Shown one piece after another: positions 22,739 to 35,000 of a stretch of DNA of 64,000 nucleotides. The notes under the pieces were generated by a model. It did no database searches. It worked only from the letters and a program-made list of their open reading frames with translations, and was not told the DNA's origin. Origin of the DNA: Mycoemilia scoparia (taxonomy: Eukaryota > Kickxellomycota > Kickxellomycetes > Kickxellales > Kickxellaceae); NCBI GenBank assembly GCA_027575805.1, contig JANBPU010000008.1:62001-126000 (forward strand), in the 5' to 3' direction. Position numbers and translations under genes: made by a program. The number at the start of each line of letters is the position of its first letter. The stretch's first letter is position 1.

Positions 22739-25328
22739 CTAGTTATCAGTAGCACATGTTGTGAAGTTAGACGCCGAGGTCCCAAGAGCATCAAGAACAC
22801 CACCCACCAAGTGCAAACTACCAGCAACGATAACATTGGTGGGATTCTCGGGATTCGAGCCATTCTCTTCCTTTCTTATATAGTCAACAGCGTCATTGAT
22901 GGTAGGGAATATGTGGATATCATTTTCAGAGATGGCAGCTTTTTCTGAAATGTTCTTTGCAAGTGAGTGCTGAAGTTCCAGCTTTTCGTCGTAAAAGACA
23001 GTGAAGTTTTTGCTGTCTATTAAATGTAAAATTGCAGAATTTGTGGCAGAAATGCATATGAGTGATTATTTTTGAAAGGCTAAATGCAGATAGTGCATAA
23101 TGAAGCATTGGTCAATGAAAATATATGATGATTAGTATGCAAGCTGAAACTGGCCTACTAGTAAAACTTAGTCCTTCAAAAATAACTACCCATATATGTG
23201 AATTTATATAAATAGAGAAGGGATTGTGAAACTTACCAGCACGAGCCGAAATGTTTGGGCAAAGAACTATTTTGATATCATCTGTCGTTTTTTGAACATC
23301 GGATATTAGGCTCTCAAACATTATATTTGCACTGCGGCCATGGGCAGGGTTGAATAGAACAACAGTCGGGGCTCCTTTGTTTTGCTTGTTGCTGTTGGCA
23401 GAGACAAACCACTCTCCACATGCCTAATCATACAAGTAAAGTGAGTATTATTGCTTTTTCTTGACCAACTAAAGCAATGTTCGAAGTCTGATTGCCCAAG
23501 TATAAATAAAGCAGACTTACCACAATACTCTCAACAGTGTGAGCACCATCTATAAACCAGCGAATATTTGATCCTGTGGAAGGTTCAATTACATGGGAGC
23601 GACCTGGCCATTTGGCCTTGCTTAGGCCTTTGATCGCCCACTTTGGAATAGATCCTGGATTTGTTTCAGTATCTACACCATTCTCTGGAGACAAGGGTGT
23701 TTTCTCAGACTCAAACCAGGTTTTGCATAGCTGTATGGCAAGCGCTGCATTGCTCAAGTGATGCTTTCCACCGAGTTCTAGTTGTAGAAGCAGCAGCATA
23801 TGTGGGGTTAAGCATATAAATAAGCCCTTTTAATACAAGCCTTTTCGACCTTTATTAAACTCCCAGGTAAAACTTACCAAACTTCAGACCTGAATTGGTT
23901 ACTACGTTTTGATCCAATGGATTCACAAATGTGAGTGGAGTTTCTCTTTGATTACACACATTCGCAATTGCTTTACCAGCATCTCCTGGCTGAGGAACAG
24001 AGTATAAGGGTACATTTTTCTACAAATAGCAATCCAGAAACTTGTAATTAACAGCAGCTCTATGTATTTACAATGATATGTTTTGTTCAATGACTTGGAC
24101 ATTACCTTTGAAATACCAGCTTTATGCACCGCTATTTCCTCAACAGTATTACCAAGATTGGCCTGATGGTCCAAGCCCAAGGAAGTGATGCCGCAGACTA
24201 TGGGCTCTTCAACCATGTTCGTAGAATCGTATTCACCACCAAGACCAACTTCGAGGATAGCAACGTCAACCTAGGAATTTCAGGAATACAAGCCTAGTGA
24301 GATGAGTTAACATTGCAAGGAATAGCCTTTTTTGGAAAACTGAAAACAGAATCGTACCTCCTCACGGATAAATGTGTGGAATGCCATCAATGTCAAGTAC
24401 TTGAAATACATCGGCATGTCTGGCGAATCTTCCATGACCTTGTTTAGTGGCTATATTTCATGAATATTTAGATATACATATGTTAAAACTAAAATGGCGA
24501 CTTGACAAAATTGACTTATAGTGATGCTCAATTTTAATGTTGTGAATACTGCTTACAGGATGCGGTCTTTTGAGAAGATCCCAGGTTTCGTAAAAGTACC
24601 TTTGGAACAAATCCTTTTCAATCGGCTTGCCATTGATGCGAATTCTTTCGCGGACCTCAATGAGGTGAGGTGAGGTATACAAGCCAACCTTGGGCTTCAT
24701 CCTGGTCCCGTTTGAATTGACAAAGTCAGTATTTTGGAATATAGAGTCAATGAAAGCACAGGTTGATCCTTTGCCTTTTGTTCCAGCAACATGAATCACA
24801 TTGAGCCTGTTAAGATCGCTGGTCTTGTATCCCATTTTCTCCCAAAACGACCTTGTCTCGGGAAGATTTAGGAGATTAAGGGCAGCGCCAGCATCACGAA
24901 GCTGCTTTAAGGTGGCGGCGTTACTCTGTAATGTATTTAGATCTTTGACGGCACTCTATAATCACAAAAAGACCATCACGATTTAATGAATCAGCTTGTT
25001 CCCTGATAAGTGTTTTGGTACGCCTGTCGTCACAAAAATAACGCAGGCATACAATGAATGCGGAGTTTTTCTGGATTACTCTGCTGGCCTTATGTTGTTG
25101 CCCCTGCACCAGCAATATTTGTGGCTATAAAATGACACGTCCTAGAGAAAACCCACAGGCGCCATGATCTGTGCAAATATGCAAAGCCTGTCCGAAGGGA
25201 TGTTTATTTACCTCGTATGAGCGTGTACTAGTTTCTTCAACGATTTTTTTACTGCTGCACATTGCTGAAAAGCGTCGAATTCCGGTAGCAAAAGTCAGTG
25301 TGTGTAAACGAAGGAAAGAAAGAGACAT
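22739..25328 (-). CDS. FPGS: Folylpolyglutamate synthase
   Basis: Eight exons on the minus strand: 25328-25212, 24955-24557, 24450-24358, 24270-24106, 24019-23878, 23777-23521, 23423-23237, 23016-22739. All joins keep frame, giving 545 aa. Motifs: the ATP P-loop [25 protein letters not shown], the ligase segment [36 protein letters not shown], a KWPGRSH region and [10 protein letters not shown]. These are Mur-ligase-family features. The enzyme adds glutamates to folate in cytosol and mitochondria. The first ~23 residues are hydrophobic/basic without acids ([15 protein letters not shown]), like a mitochondrial presequence, and a second Met (~24) could start a cytosolic form, as known for human FPGS. 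Intron 7 (220 nt) holds a MITE fragment. Confidence 0.92.
23152..23195 (-). mobile_element. Truncated copy of the ~120-bp MITE family, inside FPGS intron 7
   Basis: On the minus strand this starts ATATGGGTAG, continues TTATTTTTGAAGG and reaches TTTTACTAGTA before similarity to the full elements is lost. Only the first ~44 bp of the family is recognisable. Confidence 0.65.
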
Positions 25329-25823
25329 TTGTTGCGAAAGACTTGGAGCAAGCCAAACTTTTTAGCAGTATCCGTTTTCGCTTTGGGGGGTGTAGGGCAG
25401 GACCCACAGCACGCTCTTGCAGTCTTTGCTGGATCGATAAATTAATAGTACCAGGTTGCGTAGTAACACTATGGCCGTGTGAAAGCTGTATTGCTTCTGT
25501 GACGAAAGAAAAGATTTGTGTGGGGCTTTCTATGCTCTGGGCATGATTTTGTGATGATTTTGCTGTTTCCCTGACTCATTGATGCACTGATGCCCCTAGA
25601 GTTGTCAGAAAATCACTAACAACATACCCCTACTTGTGCATGATTGGCTGGATCACGCTGTTATAACGCTTGTTAGAACGAATTGATGGAGTGTGATTTT
25701 ATTCAATGTTAACATTGAAAATGGCTTTATTAAAATTGGGGAAAAATAAACATTGTGCTTTTTAAACTACTTTGGTTAAGTTTCATATGATTAAAGTACT
25801 CAAATTTCGGTCTACATTGCTTC
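25329..25823. other. Intergenic region between FPGS and RRS1
   Basis: About 0.5 kb: promoter side of FPGS and 3' side of RRS1. No gene or repeat recognised. Confidence 0.5.
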
Positions 25824-26923
25824 TTAGTCTTTTTTCAAGGTTTTCTGGGCCTTCCGCGTATTGACTATATTCTTTCCAGCCTCTGAAGCCCGGTTAACGC
25901 GATTCAATAAATCCTTTGACCGCATCTTCTCTTCTTTGGCATCCATGACAGTTGGATCATGCTTCCGTTTGCCAGACTTGATCTTTGGCTCTCCCTTCAT
26001 TTTGTCATCAAACTTGCCCATGCTAGCAGTTGAGAATTTGGACTGAGCCAATTTCTTTTGAAGCTCCTGTTTGCGCAGATTGCGGGCATCATCACCAGTC
26101 TGACCTTTCTTTGTGCTCTTATATGCTGCCTCCTCAACATTGCGTTGCTGGCGGCGCTGGTTCTTTGCGACACGGTCCTTTTTCTCTTCTCTGCGCTTGG
26201 CATATTGATCTTCCATTGGATCGTCATTACCTCCAAGCTCAATAAGCCAGGGCTCCTGATCAGTATTGTTAGCACCTTTGTATCCCCAGCGTGGTCTGTA
26301 TTCTCCAGTTTCTTCATCGTATACCATACGGCTCTGCTTCTGTTTCTTAATTCCCTTGAGCTTAGCAAACTTCTCCCACCGAGTCATGGGCTTCTCCTTT
26401 GGAATTGGTTTCTCGCGTGGAAGGACTGTCTCTGGGACTGGAAGCTGGGCCATTACACCCTCCTCTGTAGCCTCAATGGGCTGCTCCATGATCTGGTTCA
26501 TCAAAAGCTGAGCATTGTCGCGAGATATGCTTTTTAAATATTCATTTACATTATTTCCACCTTTCCTATTTATTTAAATTAATGTCATTTAAATTGGTTA
26601 TTGTAGCTTGATCATACCATGACATCTCCAAGTACTTGTGGTGGTATTGCACTATTACCTCAACACTTCTTCATCAAGCATATTGACATCAAAGGCTGCA
26701 AGGAGTCCTAGATCAAATTCTAGAGGAATGACCTTTTCGACTTGCACTGACTTACTATAAATTTAGTGAAAAAAGTTCATGTTAATTGGTCACATTACAA
26801 TTTGAACAGTTGCTGTGCAATGGTCAAACAAATACCCTAGCTTGCAAAGCTTATAGATCCTGCCTGTATAATGATAACTTACAACTTCTTCTTGTGCTCC
26901 TCGAGTACCTGGGAAACGTCCAT
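25824..26923 (-). CDS. RRS1: Ribosome biogenesis regulatory protein RRS1
   Basis: Three exons: 26923-26883, 26754-26659, 26529-25824 (introns 128 and 129 nt). They join in frame to 280 aa. N-terminal VIPLEFDLGLLAAFD is the RRS1 signature, followed by SRDNAQLLMNQI, LPREKP, TRWEKFAKLKGI and the RMVYDEETGEYRPRWGYKGAN block. The basic Lys-rich C terminus follows. Rrs1 works with Rpf2 to load 5S RNP into pre-60S ribosomes in the nucleolus. The last acceptor (AAAAG before 26529) has a poor pyrimidine tract and was chosen because it restores the family's RDNxQLL segment in frame. It diverges from QNS1 across 249 bp. Confidence 0.92.
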
Positions 26924-27172
26924 GTCTATTATAAAATTGTTGCTTTTGATGTAAATACTAAAGAAAGTGAGCTTTCAGTTTTTCTATAAATCAATTTTAG
27001 GCACGAAAAAAATTCACATACTTGATCGTCAATACTTGATCTGATCTGATTGATCATAACATTGACCAGTAGGTCTCATTTTTTAGCCAACTGCTAAGTC
27101 AGCTATGACATGACGATTTACTTTTGCTGCTTTAAACTTCGACCATATATCATTCTTTTGGCAATCGACCAC
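26924..27172. promoter_or_regulatory. Shared divergent promoter, RRS1 / QNS1
   Basis: 249 bp between two start codons facing away from each other. It has an A-rich tract (GAAAAAAATTC, near 27004-27014) and a repeated TTGATCTGATC-type motif. That it is bidirectional is inferred from spacing. Confidence 0.5.
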
Positions 27173-29488
27173 ATGAGCTATCCGGTGACAGTAGCAACTT
27201 GTGCCCTTAATCAATGGGCTCTGGACTTTGACGGGAATTACGACCGAATTTGCCAGAGTATTATTGAAAGCAAGAGGCGAGGTGCAACTCTAAGAGTCGG
27301 ATCGGAGCTTGAGATCCCAGGATATGGATGCTATGACCACTTTCTTGAAAACGACACAGCTCTGCATTCCTGGCAGGTCTTAGTGAAGCTGCTAAGCAAC
27401 AAAGATCTCCACGACATATTGATCGATACTGGAATGTATGTCTATACTCATACATGTGCTGCTTTTGCCAATTTACTATATGCTTGCTCATATATGTGTG
27501 TGAAATATATGTTCGCCACCATATAGGCCGGTCATCCACAAAAATAACCGATACAATTGCCGTGTGTTTATACTGAATGGAAAGGTGATCTTTATAAGGC
27601 CAAAGTTATATATGGCCAATGATGGCAACTACAGAGAACTTCGGTGGTTCAGACCTTGGGAAAAGCGTCTCCAGGTCGAAAAGTTCATTCTACCAAAGAT
27701 AGTCCAAGACATTACAAACCAGGTAACAAATGTGTCAGAGGTATATGAAAATGATACTGCTAGTGATATTAGCGATAGTAATGGTTATAAGCCTTCGTAT
27801 AGACAACAGTCATGTTTGGTGATGCATTGATCGACACGGCAGATACATGCATTGGTGTTGAGTTGTGTGAGGAGCTCTTTACCCCAGAGAGCCCCCACAT
27901 TGCAATGAGTCTTGACGGCGCCGAGATCATTTTGAACAGTAGTGGAAGCCACCATGAATTGCGCAAGCTATCGCGTAGGATTGAACTGATTCGGGAAGCA
28001 ACACTTAAGAGTGGAGGTGTTTACCTATACGCCAATCAGCAGGGATGTGATGGAGATCGCCTCTACTACGATGGATCAGCGATGGTTTTGTGCAATGGCG
28101 ATGTTCTAGCTATCGGAAAGCAATTTTCGGTAAAAGACGTGGATGTCGTCGTGGCCACTGTGGACTTAGATGATGTCAGGGTTTTCCGTACAAGCAAATC
28201 CAGCCGGGGAATTCAGGCAAGCAATTCATCATCCTATCCTCGTATCGAAACTCCATTTTCGCTTGGAAACCCGAAGCTTCAGAACTCCTTGCCTCTAATT
28301 TGTCCAACTCCACCTAAAGCACAACTCGGCTTGCACACACCTGAACAAGAAATTAACCTTGGTCCTGCCTGCTGGCTATGGGACTACCTCCGTAGATCAG
28401 GAACCGGTGGCTTTTTCCTACCACTGAGTGGTGGAATAGATAGCTGCGCGACTGCCATGATCGTTTACTCGATGTGCAATCTCGTTGTTGAGGCAACTCA
28501 GAGTGGTGATGAGCAGGTCATTTCCGATGTCAGGAGAGTGACCGAAACCCCAGAAAGTGAAAACTATATTCCGTCTGATCCTAGAGAACTAGCAAATAGA
28601 ATTTTCCACACGTGTTATCTAGGAACATCCAATTCTGGAACAGAAACTCGGGAAAGAGCAAAGGCCTTGGCAGAGGCAATTGGTAGCTACCACACTGACC
28701 TAAATATGGATACAGTTGTTGAGAGCATACTCTCACTGTTTAAATTGGTCACAGGAAAACAACCAAAGTATCAGGTATATGGGGGATCTGCTACTGAAAA
28801 CCTTGCCCTTCAAAACATACAGGCTCGGCTGAGAATGCTTCTTTCTTATCTGTTTGCTTCACTTTTGTCATGGGTCCGTGGCCGCTCAAAATCTCTCTTG
28901 GTCCTAGGATCAGCAAATGTAGATGAGTGCCTAAGAGGTTATCTGACCAAATATGACTGCTCAAGTGCTGATATAAATCCAATAGGTGGAATCAGCAAGA
29001 CTGATCTAAGAAGCTACATCCAGTACTCTTCAAAGCACTTTTCTTTCCTATGTCTTGAGGACTTCCTCAATGCCACACCGACAGCAGAGCTTGTCCCTAC
29101 GACAGAGGGCTATGTCCAAAGCGATGAGATCGAAATGGGAATGACATACAGTGAACTGAGCGCATTTGGTAGACTTCGTAAGGTTGGGATGTGTGGGCCA
29201 TATTATATGTTCCGCAAGCTAGCCTGTAAGTGGGGTGGGTATTATACACCAGCTGAGATTGCCCAAAAGGTCAAGCGATTCTTCTTTTACTACTCCATCA
29301 ATAGACACAAGATGACAACAATAACCCCAGCATACCATGCCGAGTCCTACAGTCCTGATGACAATAGGTTTGACTTGCGACCTTTCCTCTACAATGCAAA
29401 GTGGACCATGCAATTTAGAGAAATAGACGAAGCTGTTAAAAACTATACATTAACTGATCAGGTTTCAACACTCCAACCTGCATTTTAA
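27173..29488 (+). CDS. QNS1: Glutamine-dependent NAD+ synthetase
   Basis: Exons 27173-27435, 27527-27722, 27803-29488 (introns 91 and 80 nt) join in frame to 714 aa, the length of the yeast enzyme. The nitrilase-type glutaminase half comes first: ELEIPGYGC (Glu), [14 protein letters not shown] (Lys), and Cys in [13 protein letters not shown]. The synthetase half has the ATP PP-loop [43 protein letters not shown] and [12 protein letters not shown]. It converts deamido-NAD to NAD with glutamine nitrogen in the cytosol. The upstream in-frame ATG (27110) gives an extension absent from relatives; [15 protein letters not shown] is the family start. Convergent with the GDSL gene, 163 bp apart. Confidence 0.97.
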
Positions 29489-29651
29489 ATAGATAATATA
29501 TGGCCATATTCGCCTCTAACTCAATGTATTTCATTTTTGCCTAGATTTATTCTCATGTAGAATTTATACATGTGCTTCGAATTTGCTTCTTCTCATTATT
29601 TTTAGACAACAAAGATAAGATTATATATTGAATGTTTAAGAAATGTACTCC

Positions 29652-30710
29652 TTAAAACTTCTCAGTGACTTGTCCATACGCTGGAACATTCTTTATACCA
29701 GCGTTGACTACTATGTTGTTATCCGAAGTTACATTAGATATGTTGTTGCTTTTGATGATGTCTATTACGCTTTCCTGGTCAAACTTGTAGTCATCTTCCT
29801 CAATTGTATTCTTTGCGAGCAATCCTATCAGATAGTGTATTTTGGCACTTGGATGGACCAGATCATAGAACAGATGATTCTCCTCATCATCGCAGGCAGG
29901 GAAAAGACTAGTAATTCCATTCACACAAGGCTTTTCGATATTTGTTATTCCTGCATTAAATGCCACAGAGGGTTTTGATACTATTTCTGTAAGGTTGCTT
30001 AGACTGAATGTCTTTACGTAGTCAAGTGAATAACCATAATATTCAGTGAAATACATCAAGGTCTCGTTCAATCTTTGGTTGACCTTGTCGGTGATACCCT
30101 TGTAAAGCTTCTTCAGGAACAGGCTATTTCCCGCAATCGGAGTCAGAGCCACATCAGGCAAATCCATGACAAGGAAACGACGATATCCACCATCCGCCAT
30201 AATGCGAATTGTCTGTCTTATATCATTGGTAATTTGGCTTATGAGAGACTCTGTAGTCAATATGAGTCGAGGAGGATTCAGCATTTCATATATGAGGTTA
30301 TTTGCCCCAGTCTCAATCACGACTACATCACCTTCTCTGGGTCCAGAGTCGGAGTTCAGCTTGAGGAAAAGCCTTGCCTGTTCTATAGCGTTGGGTAGAT
30401 TATTGCTAAGAAGCTGAACCATACCAACCATATCACTGGATGTGGATCCACTAATAGCATAGTCTACCAATGTCTTGTTTAGAAGTGCTGCAGTGTATTC
30501 GCACCATGTTGGTCCATTTGTTAGACGATTTTCCCAATAGAGATTTACAGAAACAAATTTCTCAATGTTTCCTATATCGGACAGGCTGTCCCCAAAAACA
30601 ATAAGCCGTGACTTATCATCATTGTTAGCTGCTGAAGCTTTTATCACTAACCCGCTAGCAAGAGCAACAATTGCCGAAATGTACTTGAAGATCATCTTTA
30701 TGTTTTGCAT
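29652..30710 (-). CDS. Secreted GDSL (SGNH) lipase/esterase
   Basis: A single exon of 352 codons from the ATG at 30710. Residues ~1-27 are a signal peptide (hydrophobic AIVALASGLVIKASA then NN). SGNH blocks: I, VFGDSLSD (Ser nucleophile); II, Gly in AISGSTSSD; III, GANN (Asn); V, DLVHP (Asp-His). The family hydrolyses lipid or acyl esters. The signal peptide and the several NxS/T sites (NKT, NET, NLT, NIS, NVT) suggest secretion with glycosylation. The C-terminal ~60 residues after the catalytic His are Asn/Ile-rich and not part of the fold. Substrate unknown. Confidence 0.88.
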   Translation of the reverse strand: MQNIKMIFKYISAIVALASGLVIKASAANNDDKSRLIVFGDSLSDIGNIEKFVSVNLYWENRLTNGPTWCEYTAALLNKTLVDYAISGSTSSDMVGMVQLLSNNLPNAIEQARLFLKLNSDSGPREGDVVVIETGANNLIYEMLNPPRLILTTESLISQITNDIRQTIRIMADGGYRRFLVMDLPDVALTPIAGNSLFLKKLYKGITDKVNQRLNETLMYFTEYYGYSLDYVKTFSLSNLTEIVSKPSVAFNAGITNIEKPCVNGITSLFPACDDEENHLFYDLVHPSAKIHYLIGLLAKNTIEEDDYKFDQESVIDIIKSNNISNVTSDNNIVVNAGIKNVPAYGQVTEKF

Positions 30711-31680
30711 GATGGTAGACCGAAAGCTGGTGGGGTGAATAAAGAACGTCAGATCTCATACTAGGCTGACACTCATCGTGGTTATCTTATAGCCTTTTTT
30801 AGTAAATATCTTTATCAACTGTATTGCTTTGCTTTATAGAATCCCAAAGGGTTGGAGCAGAAGCAATTTACTGTCAAAACACAGACATGCAAGAGGATAT
30901 ATATGGAGAAAACTCTAGTAAGGTACAAGCTTGTTATCGTTTTGTATAGCGTGCTACTACAATACGTTTTAGTAGACCTAATTTCATTATTTCTAGCAAG
31001 AAGTTCGGTCACAACATAAGCCCCTGTTCTTCTGCCCTCATGCTAATAAATAAAACAACCCAAGATGAGGGTGGCTAAATTTAAATGAAAACAAAAATCA
31101 ATCACTATATACACAATATAGTGCTGATTTACTGAAAACCCACTGCCTTCCATTCAAAGATTCATTACTTTTGCATAACCTAGTAACAAACTAATAGATA
31201 GCCCAGTACACTCGGTGTATATTCATGTATCTAAGGAATCTTCGATCCATAGTACAAGAAAAACATTGAAGTAGAAAGATGTTTACTTCTGCTAGAAGGC
31301 AGTATATCATGTAAAGCAAATGAACTAATAGATTTTGATGAAATTTTGTGCACAACTCATTGCCATTATCCCTTTCTTTTTTTATCCCTGAATTTAAGAC
31401 ATGGTCATTGACCTAGATCTTGAGGGCTAGAATAGGCAAAACAATTTTGCCCAAATTAGAACATAGGCATTATTTTTGCATATGTATAAGCTGGATCTAC
31501 TTGACGTCTATTTCACCAATTCACAAAAGCTTTACTCTTTTCTATCACCATCTGACATTTAGCTCATTCCCTTTGAATAAAAATTAAATATCGAAAGATT
31601 CAATTAGATAAGCATCTAATTATAAATTTGGGATCTATGTATCTAATTCATATAATAAACATTGACAAAATAGAGAGTAA

Positions 31681-31804
31681 TTTGGGTGATAGTTTTTGAA
31701 GGGTGAATGTTTACTAGTAAAATTGGGCATCCATTTGGCTGTAATTGTGCCTATAATCGCCGGCCACCAAAAGGAGACGCCCTTCAAAAAATAATCTCCC
31801 ATAT
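31681..31804 (+). mobile_element. MITE-like inverted-repeat element, copy 1
   Basis: About 124 bp. The left end reads GGGTGATAGTTTTTGAAGGG and the right end CCCTTCAAAAAATAATC then TCCCATAT, forming terminal inverted repeats. Inside are TTTACTAGTAAA and CCATTTGGCTGTAATTG. No coding. The left terminus is slightly decayed (TTTGGG instead of ATATGGG). Confidence 0.8.
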
Positions 31805-31916
31805 GATACGAAAAATCCATGCACTTCATTGTGTTATGTTAGGGTAATCCCAAAATAAATCACTACCTCCAATGCTTAATAAAATTCTACACATAAACAG
31901 TAGTATTAACCAATAC

Positions 31917-32037
31917 ATATGGGTAATAATTTTTGAAGGGTGAAAGTTTACTAGTAAAACTGGACATCCATTTGGCTCCGATTGCCCCTGTAAATATTGG
32001 TTCCCAAAATTCACCCTTCAAAAATTATGATCCATAT
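31917..32037 (+). mobile_element. MITE-like inverted-repeat element, copy 2
   Basis: 121 bp in the same orientation as copy 1 and only ~110 bp from it. ATATGGGTAATAATTTTTGA at the left pairs with the right end TTCAAAAATTATGATCCATA (about 28-bp inverted repeats). The internal CTAGTAAAACTGG and CCATTTGGCT blocks are shared. Confidence 0.82.
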
Positions 32038-35000
32038 AGTATGCACTTAGATATATATAGAGTATCATTAATGATAGGGAAAAATAGGAGCATAAGCTGT
32101 AGTGCATGAATAACATTAAAAAGATATTAGTTGATATTTGGAATATGATTACAAACAATGGTGCCATTTTACATAGGGATAAGTCATTAAGAAGGGGATT
32201 CTAATCCATTCCGCATAGTAATGTCATTTCACAATAAACCAGCCCTTGAATTCCAAAGTTATGGTGCATACTACAGTAGCACCCATCCAATGCAGTGCTA
32301 ATTGTGTACTTCATGCGACTCTGTAGATCTAACTTCATGTTGTTTAAAGACTGGTGTCTTTGATAAGCATCGGATAAGACATCAAACCACCCTTATGGCA
32401 TACATTTCTCATGCTAAAAATGTCCGCTCGGTATTTGTATGGACTCTGGTGATACATGTGTTACTGGATTAAGTTTTTGGATAATAATTCGGTGCATTTA
32501 TTATCCACATCTCCGATGTTGCTCCACACTATGGCAACGGAGCACTATTCTCACAAGTCTAGTTTGCCAAGCATTTTAAAATTTTCACCAATACTTGTGA
32601 TGCATGGAGGTGGGGTATGCTAGTATGGCGAAATACCACTCTGGATCCGCTAGAGATAAGCAAATGGTCATATTTCACTAGGCCTTAGGCAAAATGGGTC
32701 CGCTGGAGTTGCATATAAAATAACTGATGATTGGGCCAAGATATGAGGGCACATTTCTGCCTACTATAGATTCGATCACTAGTGAAATCTTGCCAAATGG
32801 ACCTTCATTTACCAAAATGTTAATTACAAATGACCCACTACGATATTTTTGTGAGTCTGCACTTTTTTAGTCCAACATGTAATGTGGTCTGACCTGTTAT
32901 CGAAATTCTGTGTTTAAAAAACACCAAAAGCTCAGTATGTTATCAATGTTGCTATTATTCTTGGCTAAAACTAACTTGTACTACATGTGAAACATTCGCT
33001 TAGAAATAACCCAACCATCAACGTTTGGTATACTGAGCAAAAGTGGCTTTTAAATTTTGATATTTAGTAACCAAATTAGATACCTGGTTTCCAGTAATGG
33101 CATAAATATTGGATATTTCACCCATTAAAATCCCTGAACCCTCACATTACCAAATTGGTCATAAAAAAGCTCTATAATGTTTTACTCAGCATTGCAAGAA
33201 TACAGTGTAGTTCAAAAGGAAACAGTGGTGGTTTATCTACTCAAATCTGTGCACATCTCACTAGACAACTGGCAAGTTTTCTACCAAAAGGGAACAGGCA
33301 GGTGCGCTCATAAATTCCCTGCAAATTCAGCTCATAAGCTATTTATGCATTTTAGCCGGAGTCACACAGTGATGATTGGCTAGTATCCAAAGGAACATCA
33401 CTCCAGTACCACCCTTTTAGAGGAGACCGCTCTGCCAGTCATGCAGATGTCCTCATAGACCCTTCTCAGGACCGAATTATAAACTAACAACAAATGCAGT
33501 GTGGTTCAGTAAGGGCTCTCTATAGATAACCATAGTATTATGATAAATAGCACCATTTCCAGTTCAAAGCTGTGGTGTGGACAAAGTCTAGCTAATACAT
33601 TTTAACGCCTGGGGATCAAGTCTATTAGAAAAATCTAAATAGATGTTCTGAGTGGCTTATTAACATTGCTTGTTCTTGCACCAACATGTCAAATCATGGC
33701 ATGCAAGTAGAGTTTTGATTTACAGTGTGAGTCAATATAAAACTGTTATAATAAAATACAGCCATTAAATATATTTCCAGACTGTTAATTATGTTGCACA
33801 CAAACATAACCACAGACTGATCCTAGCACTGAAAAAATCAGTTCAAAAAAGTAATCATTGAGTGTGCATAGTATTGCCTCTCAATAAATTTTTAGTATAG
33901 GCATTGATGGACTTCTGTATAGCAAGCTTGTATGCTTCTCTATACAGTAAGATGTGTTCGGGGCTTAAACAGTTTTTGGACAGCTTGGCGGCCCTAATAG
34001 TAGGGAAATATGTATGATCGTTTTGAAAACAAACCATCTTCGTTAAAGGAGTTTATATGAGTCGGTTTGAATTCCTATAAAGAGATGGTGATTGTACTTC
34101 CGAGTGTCGACAGATCCTTCTGAACAATACTTGAAGCCTTTTGGATAAATTCAAAGCATCGACTTTCAAACCATATAATTTCAGTCATGAGTTCCAATAA
34201 TGGCACAGAGACCCAACCCACCACACAAAAATGGACTTATTACTATTATAATGACCATAATACAATTGCAATATCTGTGCTTTAAGCTAAACCATACTTC
34301 TAATGATGAATGCTGTGGTATATGTACCTTTGGTACAAATATCAAGGGCGAATGTGGCTTTTTTGGAGGGGTCACGATCCATGGCAATTAAAGATCTCGG
34401 GTGATTTCTGAGGTGTGAATTTTTGTTTATTTCGCATTGTCCAGCTTCACCCGACAAATCGTAGATCAACTTTTGGAAGGGTATTTTATGATGGTTTACA
34501 AACCGGCATGAGCAAAATATATTCCTACCAAGCATTGTGCTGTTATTAAAATTTACGCCGATGCTGCTTGTTGAAAATTTAATGAAAAGCAATTCTCATC
34601 AAACTTGCGACGAGATTTCACAATTAACCGTAAAAATAATAGTGGCTGGCGTCTTTACATTTTGATCGTTTTAAATATACAACAGACAATGCCAAAAGGT
34701 TAGCAACACAGACAGCCTCTGGGTCTTTATCTCGCATGGCTGGGCCTATAAAAGCCATGTACATTGAGAAAATCGAGCTAATCATAAAGCCAGAAAGAAG
34801 GAGGTTATCAGTATGCATACATGGCAACATTTGACCATAAGCCGCCTTAGTTGAGAGAAATATACACCAGAAAAGACCGACAGAAGACCGCATGGGAGGC
34901 TGGCTTGATTAAACAACCACAAATGTACATTTGTGCTGTATTTTAAAACAATTTGGGTGTAAAAAAGGTCGCCGAATTCAGGCATGGTGCCGCCGCTAAT

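Noticed and set aside
27110..27172. Upstream in-frame ATG for QNS1
   Set aside because: It adds 21 residues absent from the family; the second Met gives the conserved start and the same length as the yeast enzyme.
12619..29488. NAD/kynurenine gene cluster (ALDH8-like, QNS1)
   Set aside because: The two genes are 13 kb apart with five unrelated genes between, and the ALDH has altered active-site residues.
32425..32590. Possible retrotransposon protease remnant (a D-S-G-D-T-C-V-T-G string)
   Set aside because: A nine-residue resemblance to a Copia-type protease motif without integrase or reverse transcriptase nearby is too weak.
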